Shown in pieces: positions 31,635 to 39,699 of a stretch of 48,024 nucleotides of DNA. A model generated the notes under the pieces. It worked only from the letters and a program-made list of their open reading frames with translations, had not been told where the DNA came from and ran no database searches. The position numbers were made by a program, and so were the translations under genes. The DNA comes from Klebsiella pneumoniae. Lineage in GTDB: Bacteria > Desulfobacterota > Binatia > Bin18. The stretch lies in assembly GCA_945865755.1 (NCBI GenBank), contig CAMBFS010000005.1:1-48024 (forward strand), given 5' to 3'. Each line of letters begins with the position of its first letter. Position 1 is the first letter of the stretch.

Positions 31635-32795
31635 ATGAAAATTCGTGCCATTACCGTTGGAAGCGAAGTGGGTTTTCCTTTTGATCCGCATCTGATTGCT
31701 CACGCCGGACGATTCGCCGGGCGACTGCGCGCCGCGTACGAGGCACAAGGTGTTGCGGTGCAGACGGTCCGTTTCGCGACCCAACCATTTTCCGCCTATC
31801 TGCGGGGCAAAAGCGAACGTGAGGCGCTGCGGTTCGTGCTGGATCTGCAGCAGTGTTGTCGTGAGCACGGCATGGACTACTGCTCGCTTGGGCCGGGTGA
31901 CCCGGCTGAACCGGAAGACGCGCGATTGCTGGAGTTCCTCCCACGTCTGATTGCTGAAACCGAAGTCGTCTTCGCGAGTGCGTTGTTGGGCAAGGCGACT
32001 CAACCCATTGGACTGTCGGCTGCGCGGACGAGCGCCCGCATCATGCGAGCAATCGCTGGAGCGACAGCCGGGGGCTTTGGTAATCTCCGCTTTGCCGGGG
32101 TGATCAACTGTCCACCGCATATTCCCTTCTTTCCCGCGGCGTTTCATCAGGGGCCGCCAGCCTTTGGGTTGGCGGTGGAGGCCGCGGATGTGATTGCCGG
32201 AGCGGTGATGCCAGGGCGTGAACCCCAAGAACAAAAAGTGAGGATTCGCGAGGCGCTGGAAACGCACGCGCGACCGGTGCAAGATCTTGCGTCCCGTCTC
32301 GCTGGGATCGAGTTCCGCTATTGTGGCATTGATCTTTCCCCCGCGCCTGGACCCGCGCCAGAGAACAGCATTGCCTACGCTTTGGAACGGTTCGGATTGG
32401 GGCGCTTCGGCGAACCGGGGACGCTGACCGCGGCGGCGACGGTGACCGCCGCGCTCAAAGAAACGTCGCTGCTGACCTGTGGATACTGTGGCCTGATGTT
32501 GCCCGTGCTTGAAGATGCCGGACTCGCGGAACGTAACAATCAAGGACTGCTGCGTCTCTCGAGTCTGCTGTCGTACTCCGCGGTATGCGGCACCGGGCTG
32601 GATACGATTCCGTTGCCTGGCGATGTCAGCGAAGAACAACTGACCGCGTTGTTGTTAGACGTGGCGACGTTGGGATGGAAGCTCGGCAAACCGCTGTCCG
32701 CGCGCTTCTTTCCTATTCCAGGGAAGCGTGCCGGAGACCTGACGGATTTCGATTTTTCCTATTTTGTGAATACGCGGGTGATGGCGGTTGCCTAG
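31635..32795 (+). CDS. DUF711 family protein (UPF0210-like)
   Basis: A 386-aa protein of the DUF711 family, structurally related to the glycyl-radical pyruvate-formate-lyase barrel but without known activity. Landmarks: TVGSEVGFPFDPHLIAHAG at the start, YCSLGPGD, INCPPHIPFFPAAFHQG, and near the end SYSAVCGTGLDTIPLPGDVS, then PLSARFFPIPGKRAGD, the most conserved part of the family. The ATG at 31635 has GGAGA seven bases upstream. The next gene (VanZ) follows closely and may be co-transcribed. Confidence 0.85.
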   Translation: MKIRAITVGSEVGFPFDPHLIAHAGRFAGRLRAAYEAQGVAVQTVRFATQPFSAYLRGKSEREALRFVLDLQQCCREHGMDYCSLGPGDPAEPEDARLLEFLPRLIAETEVVFASALLGKATQPIGLSAARTSARIMRAIAGATAGGFGNLRFAGVINCPPHIPFFPAAFHQGPPAFGLAVEAADVIAGAVMPGREPQEQKVRIREALETHARPVQDLASRLAGIEFRYCGIDLSPAPGPAPENSIAYALERFGLGRFGEPGTLTAAATVTAALKETSLLTCGYCGLMLPVLEDAGLAERNNQGLLRLSSLLSYSAVCGTGLDTIPLPGDVSEEQLTALLLDVATLGWKLGKPLSARFFPIPGKRAGDLTDFDFSYFVNTRVMAVA

Positions 32796-32819
32796 TGTGG
32801 TGGAGCGGTGGTGCGAGAC

Positions 32820-33185
32820 ATGAAAACGCGGTGGCTGCTGATCTGGGGGCCGGTGGTGGGATACTGTCTGCTGATCTTCGCCGGGTCCGCGCAAATAACC
32901 CTCACTGCCCCAGGTGGCAGTGACAAAATAGCCCACGTGGTTGAATACAGCGTGTTGGGCTTCCTCTGGGCGCGGGCCGCGCGAGTCACGTGGGCGACGT
33001 GGACTTGGCGCGCGGTGTTCATCTCCACCATCATTTTCACCGGCATGTACGGCGCCGGTGATGAGCTGCACCAATCCTATGTTCCGGGGAGATTTAGCGC
33101 CGTGTCCGATGCGGTTGCTGATCTTTGTGGCGGGACGCTTGGCGGGATTATCTATCGGTGCTGGATGTGGGCGTATGGTAGATAG
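32820..33185 (+). CDS. VanZ-like membrane protein
   Basis: A 121-aa protein with four hydrophobic segments: WLLIWGPVVGYCLLIFAGS, then SDKIAHVVEYSVLGFLWARA with the conserved K-x2-H of VanZ proteins, VFISTIIFTGMYGAGDELHQ with the DExHQ motif, and VADLCGGTLGGIIY. VanZ-like proteins are widespread, with no agreed function beyond low-level teicoplanin resistance in enterococci. The start is uncertain: ATG 32820, or GTG 32811 with GGAG five bases upstream. It follows DUF711 by 25 bases. Confidence 0.82.
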   Translation: MKTRWLLIWGPVVGYCLLIFAGSAQITLTAPGGSDKIAHVVEYSVLGFLWARAARVTWATWTWRAVFISTIIFTGMYGAGDELHQSYVPGRFSAVSDAVADLCGGTLGGIIYRCWMWAYGR

Positions 33186-33272
33186 CGTAGGGCCTATGGC
33201 AGGAGGGTTCCTGCCATAGAGTGAGCGAAGCGAACGGGCCATAAGCCATAGGCCATGAGCCATTTGCTATTT
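33186..33272. repeat. Palindrome and heptamer array F
   Basis: GGCCTATGGCAGGA pairs with TCCTGCCATAG around a short loop (33190-33219). Then come five units GCCATAA, GCCATAG, GCCATGA, GCCATTT, GCTATTT (33238-33272), the same heptamer family as array B. It fills the gap between the convergent VanZ and amidohydrolase genes, and the last unit contains the amidohydrolase stop codon. Confidence 0.8.
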
Positions 33273-34414
33273 CATACCGCCAGATTGTAAAACCGGACGG
33301 CGTTTTCACCCAGCACTTTTCGTTGCGCGGCTTCCGATAATGGGGCCAAGCGTTCTTTCATTTCGTGGACAACGCCGAACGAGGCATCGACGTGGGGATA
33401 GTCCGATGCCCACACAAAATAGTCCGCGCCGATGTGCTCGACGACCGGAGCGGTCAATGTCTCATCAGGATCCGCCGACACGAGGCACTGGCGATAAAAA
33501 TACTCACTGGGTTTCAATTTGAGCGGCGAGTAAGCCGCCATGACATTGAACTTGTGATCCATCCGGTCGAGCCACGCGGAAATCCAGTTCGCACCAGATT
33601 CCAGCACCGTGCATTTGAGACGCGGGTATTTCTCGAACATGCCCCACGACAGCATCTGGGTGAACGCGGCCATCACATCCATGGCGAGAAAGGTGAAGCC
33701 GAAGAGTCGGTCCCGCTGATCGTGTTGAAGCCAGGGTGAAAAGGCGGGCTTGTCGCGGACCACGACATGCAATCCGACCGGCATGTCCAGGTCCTGCACG
33801 GTATTCCAGAACCGATCATACGTCGGATGGTCAAAATGTTTGCCGTCGCGTGAGGCCATATCGGGCGAGAGATACACGCCGACACACCCGTCTTTGCGCG
33901 CACGGATGATCTCCTCGGTCGCGCCGTCTGGGTCGAGCAGGGAAATGTGGGCAACCGGGAACAGACGTTTAGGATTCTCGCGACAAAAATCCGCGAGCCA
34001 CCGGTTGTACGCGCGCGTGTAGGCGGTCGCGAGTTGGGGGTCGGTGACAATGCCTTCCCAGCAGATACCAATCGTCGGGTAGAGCAGCGCGACGTCAATC
34101 CCTTCCTCGTCCATCACTTTGAGTCGAGCTTTAGGATCGTAACTGCCGGCCGGACAGCCATCCGCGTAGGTCATTTGACCATTCTTATGAAGCGCCACGG
34201 GGTCCATGCCAATGCCACCAAGGACACCCAAGTGCCCTCGTACCAACTCCAGCGGTTTGTTATCGAACAGTAAATTTTCGTAGCCTTTGCCGTCAATGGT
34301 GATCTTCACCGCGCGGTCACGGTATTGTGGGTCGATATACTTGGCCCACATATCCGCGGGTTCAAGGACGTGTCCATCAGCGTCTACTACCGGGCTTTTC
34401 TGTGCCGTCGTCAT
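33272..34414 (-). CDS. Amidohydrolase_2 family metal-dependent hydrolase
   Basis: A 380-aa TIM-barrel enzyme of the ACMSD-like amidohydrolase_2 group. The N-terminal motif VVDADGHVLEP holds the D-x-H metal ligands, GLHVVVRDKPAFS gives the barrel His, VLESGANWISAWLDRMDHKF is typical, and FVWASDYPHVDASFG carries the catalytic Asp with the following His. Related enzymes decarboxylate or hydrolyse ring-cleavage products of aromatic compounds. The substrate cannot be told. AGGAG lies seven bases before the ATG. Confidence 0.88.
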   Translation of the reverse strand: MTTAQKSPVVDADGHVLEPADMWAKYIDPQYRDRAVKITIDGKGYENLLFDNKPLELVRGHLGVLGGIGMDPVALHKNGQMTYADGCPAGSYDPKARLKVMDEEGIDVALLYPTIGICWEGIVTDPQLATAYTRAYNRWLADFCRENPKRLFPVAHISLLDPDGATEEIIRARKDGCVGVYLSPDMASRDGKHFDHPTYDRFWNTVQDLDMPVGLHVVVRDKPAFSPWLQHDQRDRLFGFTFLAMDVMAAFTQMLSWGMFEKYPRLKCTVLESGANWISAWLDRMDHKFNVMAAYSPLKLKPSEYFYRQCLVSADPDETLTAPVVEHIGADYFVWASDYPHVDASFGVVHEMKERLAPLSEAAQRKVLGENAVRFYNLAV

Positions 34415-34441
34415 GAGCGGTCTCCTGTTTGCTAAGTACGT

Positions 34442-34527
34442 GTCAAGAAATAACTTGCCGATTTGCTAGTGGGTGCCACTGCTGGCTTGTCCAGCAGTGT
34501 TCTATGCTCGGTAAGTTATTTCCTGAC
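34442..34527. repeat. 86-bp palindromic element
   Basis: Outer arms GTCAAGAAATAACTTGCCGA (34442-34461) and TCGGTAAGTTATTTCCTGAC (34508-34527) pair with two mismatches; inside, CACTGCTGG (34477-34485) pairs perfectly with CCAGCAGTG (34491-34499). A cruciform-type dispersed repeat upstream of the amidohydrolase and CBS genes. The rest of the 226-base gap shows nothing else. Confidence 0.85.
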
Positions 34528-34640
34528 GGTGCCTAAGTGTTGCCGCTTTTTAGCAAGCCCAGTGGTGGAACACCAGGACAGTAGAGGCTCGACCCTGGTG
34601 GCGACCTCTGCCACAATACCGGCGCGATGAGGAGATGCGT

Positions 34641-35045
34641 ATGAAAGGACACGCTCGACAATTGATGAAGACGGCGGTTCAGGTTACTTCCCCAACGACG
34701 ACGATCGCCGAGGCGGCGCGGCTACTGGCGAAGTCGGATATTACCTCGCTGCTGGTGATCAATGCCAAGGACAAAGTTGTTGGCATTATTACCGAGAGCG
34801 ACTTGTTAGCGTTTCTCTTGCGCTCCTCGGCGGTTGGCGCCGCGATCGCCACGATCATGCACTCGCCCGTGTATACCGTGGACGAGTTCACGCCCACGGA
34901 TACGGTCATTCGGCTCTTACAGGACAAAGGCGTTGACCATCTGCCGGTCACGCGTCAGGGGGTGGTCGTCGGGCTGATTACTCCACAAGAAGTGATTCGT
35001 TACTTCGTTGACCACCAACTGCCACCTCCCCCACAGGCGGCATAA
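34641..35045 (+). CDS. Two-CBS-domain protein
   Basis: A 134-aa protein made of a Bateman pair. CBS1: MKTAVQVTSPTTTIAEAARL to GIITESDLLAFLL; CBS2: IMHSPVYTVDEFTPTDTVIR to VGLITPQEVIRYFVDH, followed by a short Pro-rich tail. CBS pairs bind AMP, ATP or SAM and act as energy or ligand sensors. No effector domain is attached. The start is the second ATG (34641), because GGAG ends six bases before it and abuts the first. Confidence 0.9.
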   Translation: MKGHARQLMKTAVQVTSPTTTIAEAARLLAKSDITSLLVINAKDKVVGIITESDLLAFLLRSSAVGAAIATIMHSPVYTVDEFTPTDTVIRLLQDKGVDHLPVTRQGVVVGLITPQEVIRYFVDHQLPPPPQAA

Positions 35046-35050
35046 TCGGG

Positions 35051-35120
35051 GACGTGAAACGTGAATAGGTAAAACGTAACCGTCCCTCCCCCATTACGTT
35101 TGACATATTTACGTTTTATG
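35051..35120. repeat. Inverted heptamer arrays J between convergent genes
   Basis: Units GACGTGA, AACGTGA, ATAGGTA, AAACGTA (35051-35078) face ATTACGT, TTGACAT, ATTTACG, TTTTATG (35093-35120) across a CCGTCCCTCCCCC loop. The right array contains the stop codon of the alcohol dehydrogenase gene. Confidence 0.6.
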
Positions 35121-36201
35121 CCCGCCACGGCTCCACCAGAATTTTGGCATGCCGCTCCGGCGAGGCGAGGTCCGCGAACGCTTGCGCCACGCCTTCGACT
35201 CCGACTTTGCCGGTGATGAGGGGCGTAACCGGGACTTTCCCCTCGGCGATGTTGCGCAGCGTGGCCTCGAACTCCTCTCGGGTGTAGCCCAGGACAAACT
35301 GAAGATTCAGCTCCTTGTTGATGCCGAACATCGGCTCAATGGTGTCGTGTTCCATGCAGACCCCGACCACGACAATGCGGGTACTTTGCGGGGCGGCGCA
35401 CAGGATTTGATTGATGACACCGGGAACACCGACGCACTCGAAAATCACTGCTGGACGCAACGCGGGGCCAATCGCCCACGGGGGCAGGGGCGGTGCTTGC
35501 TTCGGATCACTCCACGCGGCGGATTCTTGCCAACGTTGATAAGGCGATTGCTCCTTGGGATCGACCACGATGTCGGCTCCCATCGCGATCGCCAATTCAC
35601 GACGACGAGGAGAAAAGTCCGCGGCGATAATCGGATGGACATCCTTGAGGCGTAACGCCGCGATCACCGCGAGACCGACCGGTCCACAGCCAATCACCAA
35701 CGGCGCGTCATCCTTGTTCAAGCGGGCCATTTCGACCGCGTGCAACCCGACGGCCATCGGTTCAGTGAGAGCCGCATGTTCGGTTGAGAGGCCGTTTGGG
35801 ACTTCCAGCAAGAGTCCTTCGGTCAACCGCATATACTCGGCATAGCCACCGGGATTGTCATTCGAGTAGCCGACCGTTTGGAGTCCAGTGGGACGGATTA
35901 ACACGGGCATTGAGGTGATCCGCGTTCCGACTTTCATTGACTTTTTGGCCGCGGGGCCGTGATCGACCACTTCCGCGCAAAATTCGTGGCCCATGACAAT
36001 GTCGCGCGTGAGGTCCATCGAAAACGCGCCACCGGAGCGACGCGAGACATCAACGAGTTTCTCGGTGTGCTTGAGGGCATGGAGGTCCGACCCACAGATG
36101 CCGCAGGCCAGAGTCTTGACCAGGACTTCGCCCGGACCCGGTTCCGGGTTGGGGATGGTATCGACGATGAGCTGATGATTTCGCATGACGGCTGCGCGCA
36201 T
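35116..36201 (-). CDS. Zinc-type medium-chain alcohol dehydrogenase
   Basis: A 361-aa MDR enzyme. The catalytic zinc site is CGICGSDLH (residues 33-41, Cys36) with GHEF; the Rossmann domain has VIGCGPVGLAVIAALRLKDV and a following Asp (AADFSPRR), suggesting NAD. The four-Cys structural-zinc loop usual after GHE is absent (the region reads MPVLIRPTGLQTVGYSNDN). Such variants oxidise alcohols or polyols. AGGAG lies eight bases before the ATG at 36201; a longer upstream frame is not supported. The upstream neighbour is the HMG-CoA lyase-like gene. Confidence 0.88.
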   Translation of the reverse strand: MRAAVMRNHQLIVDTIPNPEPGPGEVLVKTLACGICGSDLHALKHTEKLVDVSRRSGGAFSMDLTRDIVMGHEFCAEVVDHGPAAKKSMKVGTRITSMPVLIRPTGLQTVGYSNDNPGGYAEYMRLTEGLLLEVPNGLSTEHAALTEPMAVGLHAVEMARLNKDDAPLVIGCGPVGLAVIAALRLKDVHPIIAADFSPRRRELAIAMGADIVVDPKEQSPYQRWQESAAWSDPKQAPPLPPWAIGPALRPAVIFECVGVPGVINQILCAAPQSTRIVVVGVCMEHDTIEPMFGINKELNLQFVLGYTREEFEATLRNIAEGKVPVTPLITGKVGVEGVAQAFADLASPERHAKILVEPWRA

Positions 36202-36235
36202 GGTGTTGATCTCCTTGTAATGATGACGGGGGCGG

Positions 36236-37201
36236 CTAGACAGCACTGGCGACAGGCGACTCGACGATCCGATACCCCACCTTCCCAAAGTACGTCATGT
36301 GCGGGTTGGTCATCGATTCGTTGACCTTGGAGTCGAGGCGATGATTGAGGCTTTTCGTGACCCATTGGCCGATGGCAACCGCTTTCTCTAGGTTTACACC
36401 GGTGTCGATCCCCAGACCGTGGAGCATATAGAGGAGTTCTTCCGAGGCGAGGTTCCCAGTCGCGCCAGGGGCGTTCGGACAGCCACCCAAGCCACCGCAC
36501 GCGCTTTCGAGGACGGAGACGCCCGCTTCCATCGCGGCGTAACAATTCGCGAGCGCCATTCCGCAGGTATTGTGGAAATGCGCAGTCTGGGCCGATGCGG
36601 GGACACCCGCTTCAACGCAGGCGTTGATGAGCGCTTTGATCGATTTTGGTGTGCCGACGCCGATACTGTCGCCGAGCGCGATTTCGTAACACCCCATGCG
36701 GTAGAGGCGCGCCGCGAGTTGCGCGACTTTCTTCGGATCAACCTCTCCCTCGAATGGACAACCCACCACACACGACAAGGCCCCACGGACCTTCATCCCG
36801 TGCTCTTTCGCACCAGCCATGACAGGAGCGAAGCGCTCGAAGCTTTGTGCAATGGTGCAATTGATGTTGGCTTGGCTAAACGCCTCGGTCGCGCTGGCGA
36901 AAATGGTGATGTATTGCACGCCGGCCGCCAGTGCATCTTGAAACCCGCGCATATTGGGTACTAAGGCGCTGTACTCCACGCCGGGCTTTTGAACGATCCG
37001 CCGATTGACTTGATCGGTATGCTGCATCGCGGGGATCACTTTGGGACTGACGAACTCGCCCACTTCGATCGCGGGAAAACCCGCGTCGCTGAGCCGGTTA
37101 ATCAGGTCCACGCGAAAATCCACGGGGATGAGCCGTTTGAGTCCTTCGAGTCCATCACGTGCGGTGAGATCGACGATTTTCACTTTCGTGGGCATGCTCA
37201 T
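36236..37201 (-). CDS. Hydroxymethylglutaryl-CoA lyase-like enzyme
   Basis: A 321-aa HMGL-like TIM-barrel enzyme cleaving an acyl-CoA to acetyl-CoA plus a keto acid (HMG-CoA to acetoacetate in the type member). TARDGLEG (residues 13-20) has the catalytic Arg-Asp; AHFHNTCGMALANCYAAMEA gives the metal-binding His; the G-rich loop SACGGLGGCPNAPGATGN has the catalytic Cys. HMG-CoA lyases usually read PRDGLQ, so the substrate could be a homologue. GGGAGG lies five bases before the ATG. Likely co-transcribed with the dehydrogenase, 34 bases downstream, for leucine or branched acyl-CoA breakdown. Confidence 0.88.
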   Translation of the reverse strand: MSMPTKVKIVDLTARDGLEGLKRLIPVDFRVDLINRLSDAGFPAIEVGEFVSPKVIPAMQHTDQVNRRIVQKPGVEYSALVPNMRGFQDALAAGVQYITIFASATEAFSQANINCTIAQSFERFAPVMAGAKEHGMKVRGALSCVVGCPFEGEVDPKKVAQLAARLYRMGCYEIALGDSIGVGTPKSIKALINACVEAGVPASAQTAHFHNTCGMALANCYAAMEAGVSVLESACGGLGGCPNAPGATGNLASEELLYMLHGLGIDTGVNLEKAVAIGQWVTKSLNHRLDSKVNESMTNPHMTYFGKVGYRIVESPVASAV

Positions 37202-37320
37202 AGCTGCCTCCCTCTGATGCGGTATTTTGCTGTGTGGACGTAGCAGGGAGTAAGGAGCGGCGCAACCGGCACATCAAGCAGTGTCCTCACGTGTTTGATG
37301 GCCTTTGGCCGTGCAGGTGT

Positions 37321-37368
37321 CAGCCCCAGAGGGGCTGTTGAGGGTAGCCGGGGGTTGAAACCCCCGGC
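37321..37368. repeat. Double-hairpin REP-like element
   Basis: CAGCCCC-AGA-GGGGCTG and GCCGGGGG-TTGAAA-CCCCCGGC are two perfect hairpins ten bases apart, resembling REP-type elements known from several soil phyla. It lies in the 281-base gap between the HMG-CoA lyase-like and OmpA genes, which otherwise shows nothing but a small GGCC-TTT-GGCC motif. Confidence 0.75.
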
Positions 37369-37482
37369 ACGCTGTTTGGTTAAAAAAATGAGAAATGTTA
37401 GGGTGCCGGTCAGATGATTGGGCGATAGCACGGTGTTCTTGGCACGGTGTCGTGGGGAACGCTACAACAGGAGGGATTCTTT

Positions 37483-38103
37483 ATGGTATCGCGTGACAGG
37501 TGCAAGGGATTGTGGGCCGTCAGTGCCGGGGTGGTGTTGTTAGTGCAGACCGCTGGGTGTGCGACGCGCCAATGGGTGCAGGAACAAATACTGCCGCTTG
37601 ATCAGCGGCTGACGACCACCGAACGGCGGCTGGAGGAAACTGATGCTAAAGTGAACGAAGCGTTAGCGCGGTTCGATAATTTACGTATGGAACGGCAATT
37701 CGTACTGAACCTCAAAGGAGGGTCGGAATTTTCTCCGGGCTCCGCGGTGTTAACGGAGGATGGGCAACGGGCAGTGTCGGGCTTTCTCAGTGATATCGGC
37801 AATACTGATGACTTAGTATTCTTGGTCGCGGGGCATACGGATTCGGTTGGTTCCGATGAGCATAATTACGAATTGGGACAAAAGCGGGCAGGGAGTGTCG
37901 CGCGCTATCTGATCCGGCGAGGAATTGATCCATTTCGCGTGACCTCCACTTCTTACGGAGAGGACAACCCTGTCGCTGACAATTCAACGAGAGGTGGGAA
38001 ACGTCAGAATCGCCGCATTGAGATCATGGTCTATCGAGAAGGCATCACGACCACCCCGCGCGCCACTGGAGCGCAAGCTGTCGCTCCGCAGCCCGCGTAC
38101 TAA
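37483..38103 (+). CDS. OmpA-family lipoprotein
   Basis: A 206-aa outer-membrane lipoprotein. The signal peptide ends in the lipobox LVQTAGC, with the lipidated Cys at about residue 26. A coiled coil (LPLDQRLTTTERRLEETDAK) follows, then an OmpA/Pal domain: VLTEDGQRAVSGFL, VAGHTDSVGSDEHNYELGQK, RAGSVARYLIRRGI and GGKRQNRRIEIMV, with the peptidoglycan-binding Asp and Arg in place. It should tether the outer membrane to the cell wall. GGAGGG lies seven bases before the ATG at 37483. Confidence 0.9.
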   Translation: MVSRDRCKGLWAVSAGVVLLVQTAGCATRQWVQEQILPLDQRLTTTERRLEETDAKVNEALARFDNLRMERQFVLNLKGGSEFSPGSAVLTEDGQRAVSGFLSDIGNTDDLVFLVAGHTDSVGSDEHNYELGQKRAGSVARYLIRRGIDPFRVTSTSYGEDNPVADNSTRGGKRQNRRIEIMVYREGITTTPRATGAQAVAPQPAY

Positions 38104-38115
38104 CATTCGTGTAAC

Positions 38116-38150
38116 GTCACATTCATTTTGTCGGGCAAGTCGAATGTGAC
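38116..38150 (+). terminator. Hairpin after the OmpA gene
   Basis: GTCACATTC (38116-38124) pairs perfectly with GAATGTGAC (38142-38150), 12 bases after the stop codon. There is no T-run. The rest of the 314-base gap to 38417 shows no gene or repeat I can support. Confidence 0.45.
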
Positions 38151-38417
38151 GGACCGGAACCAGTCTCAATGATCGTGACAGCGCATCAGTGCGTTGTGGT
38201 GTTGTCTTCCCCGATAGGCACGTTCAGCCGTCCTCCCTTTTTTCCGCTGGCCATTTGCTCGTCCATCCGCGTTCGTGTGTCGAGGCACCGACATCTTGCG
38301 AGGATGGGCGCATGTCGTTAGAATCCGCCCCAATCCGCGAAAACCGAAGAGTCTCAGATAAAGACTGACTGTTCACTCGTGGTGCGGAGACACCGCACTG
38401 TCAAAAGGGGGGCACGT

Positions 38418-39662
38418 ATGACAACCGGGAAAAGCCAAGGGCTCTTGGCTGGCTATAAGGTGTTGGATTTTACGCAAATTGTCGCCGGACCGACTACCAC
38501 AAAACTGATGGCCGAGATGGGCGCGGAGGTCATTAAGATCGAGCAAGCGCCGAAAGGGGACCCCGCCCGCCTCAATCCCGTGATTCGCAAGGGGCGCAGT
38601 GCCTACTTCTTGCAACATAATTTGGGGAAATACAGCCTCTGCGTCAATCTGAAAGTCGAAGCCGGACGGGACATCGTGCGCGCGCTTATTCCCCACATGG
38701 ATGTGGTGGTCGAGAACTACAGCCCTGGCGTGATGGGACGGATGGGCTTCGCGTATGAGGACCTGAAGAAACTCAATCCTCAATTGGTGATGTGCTCGAT
38801 CTCCGCGCTTGGACAGACGGGTCCACTGGCGCATTTGCCGGGGTTTGATTATATCGCCCAAGCTTTTGCCGGCATCACCGAAGTGATGGGAGAAGCGGGT
38901 CAACCACCGGTGATTCCCATGGCGGCGATTGGGGACGTGAGTACCGGGGTCCATGGATTGGCGGGGATTGCCTGCGCGCTGTTGCATCGAGAACGGACCG
39001 GCGAGGGGCAGTATATTGATGTGTCGTTGCTCGATTCGTACATCCACACCCACGATTTTAGTCTGCAAACCTATACCGCTAGTAAAGGCAAGTTTGTGCC
39101 GACGCGCGGCGGGTCACATCATACCGGTCTGACTCCCACTGGCGTGTTCCGTGCCGCGCAAGGGAAATACGTGCTGCTGATTGCCGCGCTTGAGCATCAG
39201 TGGCAGGGGCTGGCGCGAGCAATGGGACGCCCAGAGTTGGCGAGCGATCCCCGCTTTAGCGACGTGCGCAAGCGGTTGAAGAATAAAGATGCGCTGATCG
39301 CTGAAATCGAGAAATGGTTGCAATCGCTGCCAGATCGTGAGACCGCGCTCGCCGCGCTGGAACGAGAACGGGTGCCCGCCGCTCCGGTCCTCACCATTCC
39401 TGAAGTGATTACCCATCCTCACCTCGTCGCACGTGGGACCGTGCGTCCGATGTCGGACCCGGTGTTGGGAGATTTCGTCTTGCCGGGATTTCCTTTCCGC
39501 TTCTCGACCGCCCCCGCGCCAGACAAAGTGACCGCGCCTGATTTAGGCGAACATAACAGCGCTGTGCTGGAGCAGTATCTCAAATATGACGAAGCACGCA
39601 TCTCGCAATTGACGGCCTCTGGCATATTGGTGAGCCGACGCACGCCACGCGAAGAGGCATAA
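38418..39662 (+). CDS. Family III (CaiB/BaiF) acyl-CoA transferase
   Basis: A 414-aa formyl-CoA/carnitine-CoA-type transferase, which moves CoA between carboxylates through an Asp-bound anhydride. Landmarks: VLDFTQIVAGPTTTKLMAEM (start), GAEVIKIEQAPKGDPAR, VENYSPGVMGRMG, and the catalytic Asp173 in IGDVSTGVHGLAGI; GEGQYIDVSLLDS and RERVPAAPVLTI follow. Full length. AGGGGGG lies five to six bases before the ATG at 38418. It precedes the DUF1302 and DUF1329 genes and may activate a hydrophobic acid taken up by that system. Confidence 0.92.
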   Translation: MTTGKSQGLLAGYKVLDFTQIVAGPTTTKLMAEMGAEVIKIEQAPKGDPARLNPVIRKGRSAYFLQHNLGKYSLCVNLKVEAGRDIVRALIPHMDVVVENYSPGVMGRMGFAYEDLKKLNPQLVMCSISALGQTGPLAHLPGFDYIAQAFAGITEVMGEAGQPPVIPMAAIGDVSTGVHGLAGIACALLHRERTGEGQYIDVSLLDSYIHTHDFSLQTYTASKGKFVPTRGGSHHTGLTPTGVFRAAQGKYVLLIAALEHQWQGLARAMGRPELASDPRFSDVRKRLKNKDALIAEIEKWLQSLPDRETALAALERERVPAAPVLTIPEVITHPHLVARGTVRPMSDPVLGDFVLPGFPFRFSTAPAPDKVTAPDLGEHNSAVLEQYLKYDEARISQLTASGILVSRRTPREEA

Positions 39663-39699
39663 CGCGCATTCCGACGACGGCATGCAGAAAGGGACAACG

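Noticed and set aside
31584..32639. Minus-strand frame of 351 codons opposite DUF711
   Set aside because: Shadow of a well conserved DUF711 protein in a high-G+C gene.
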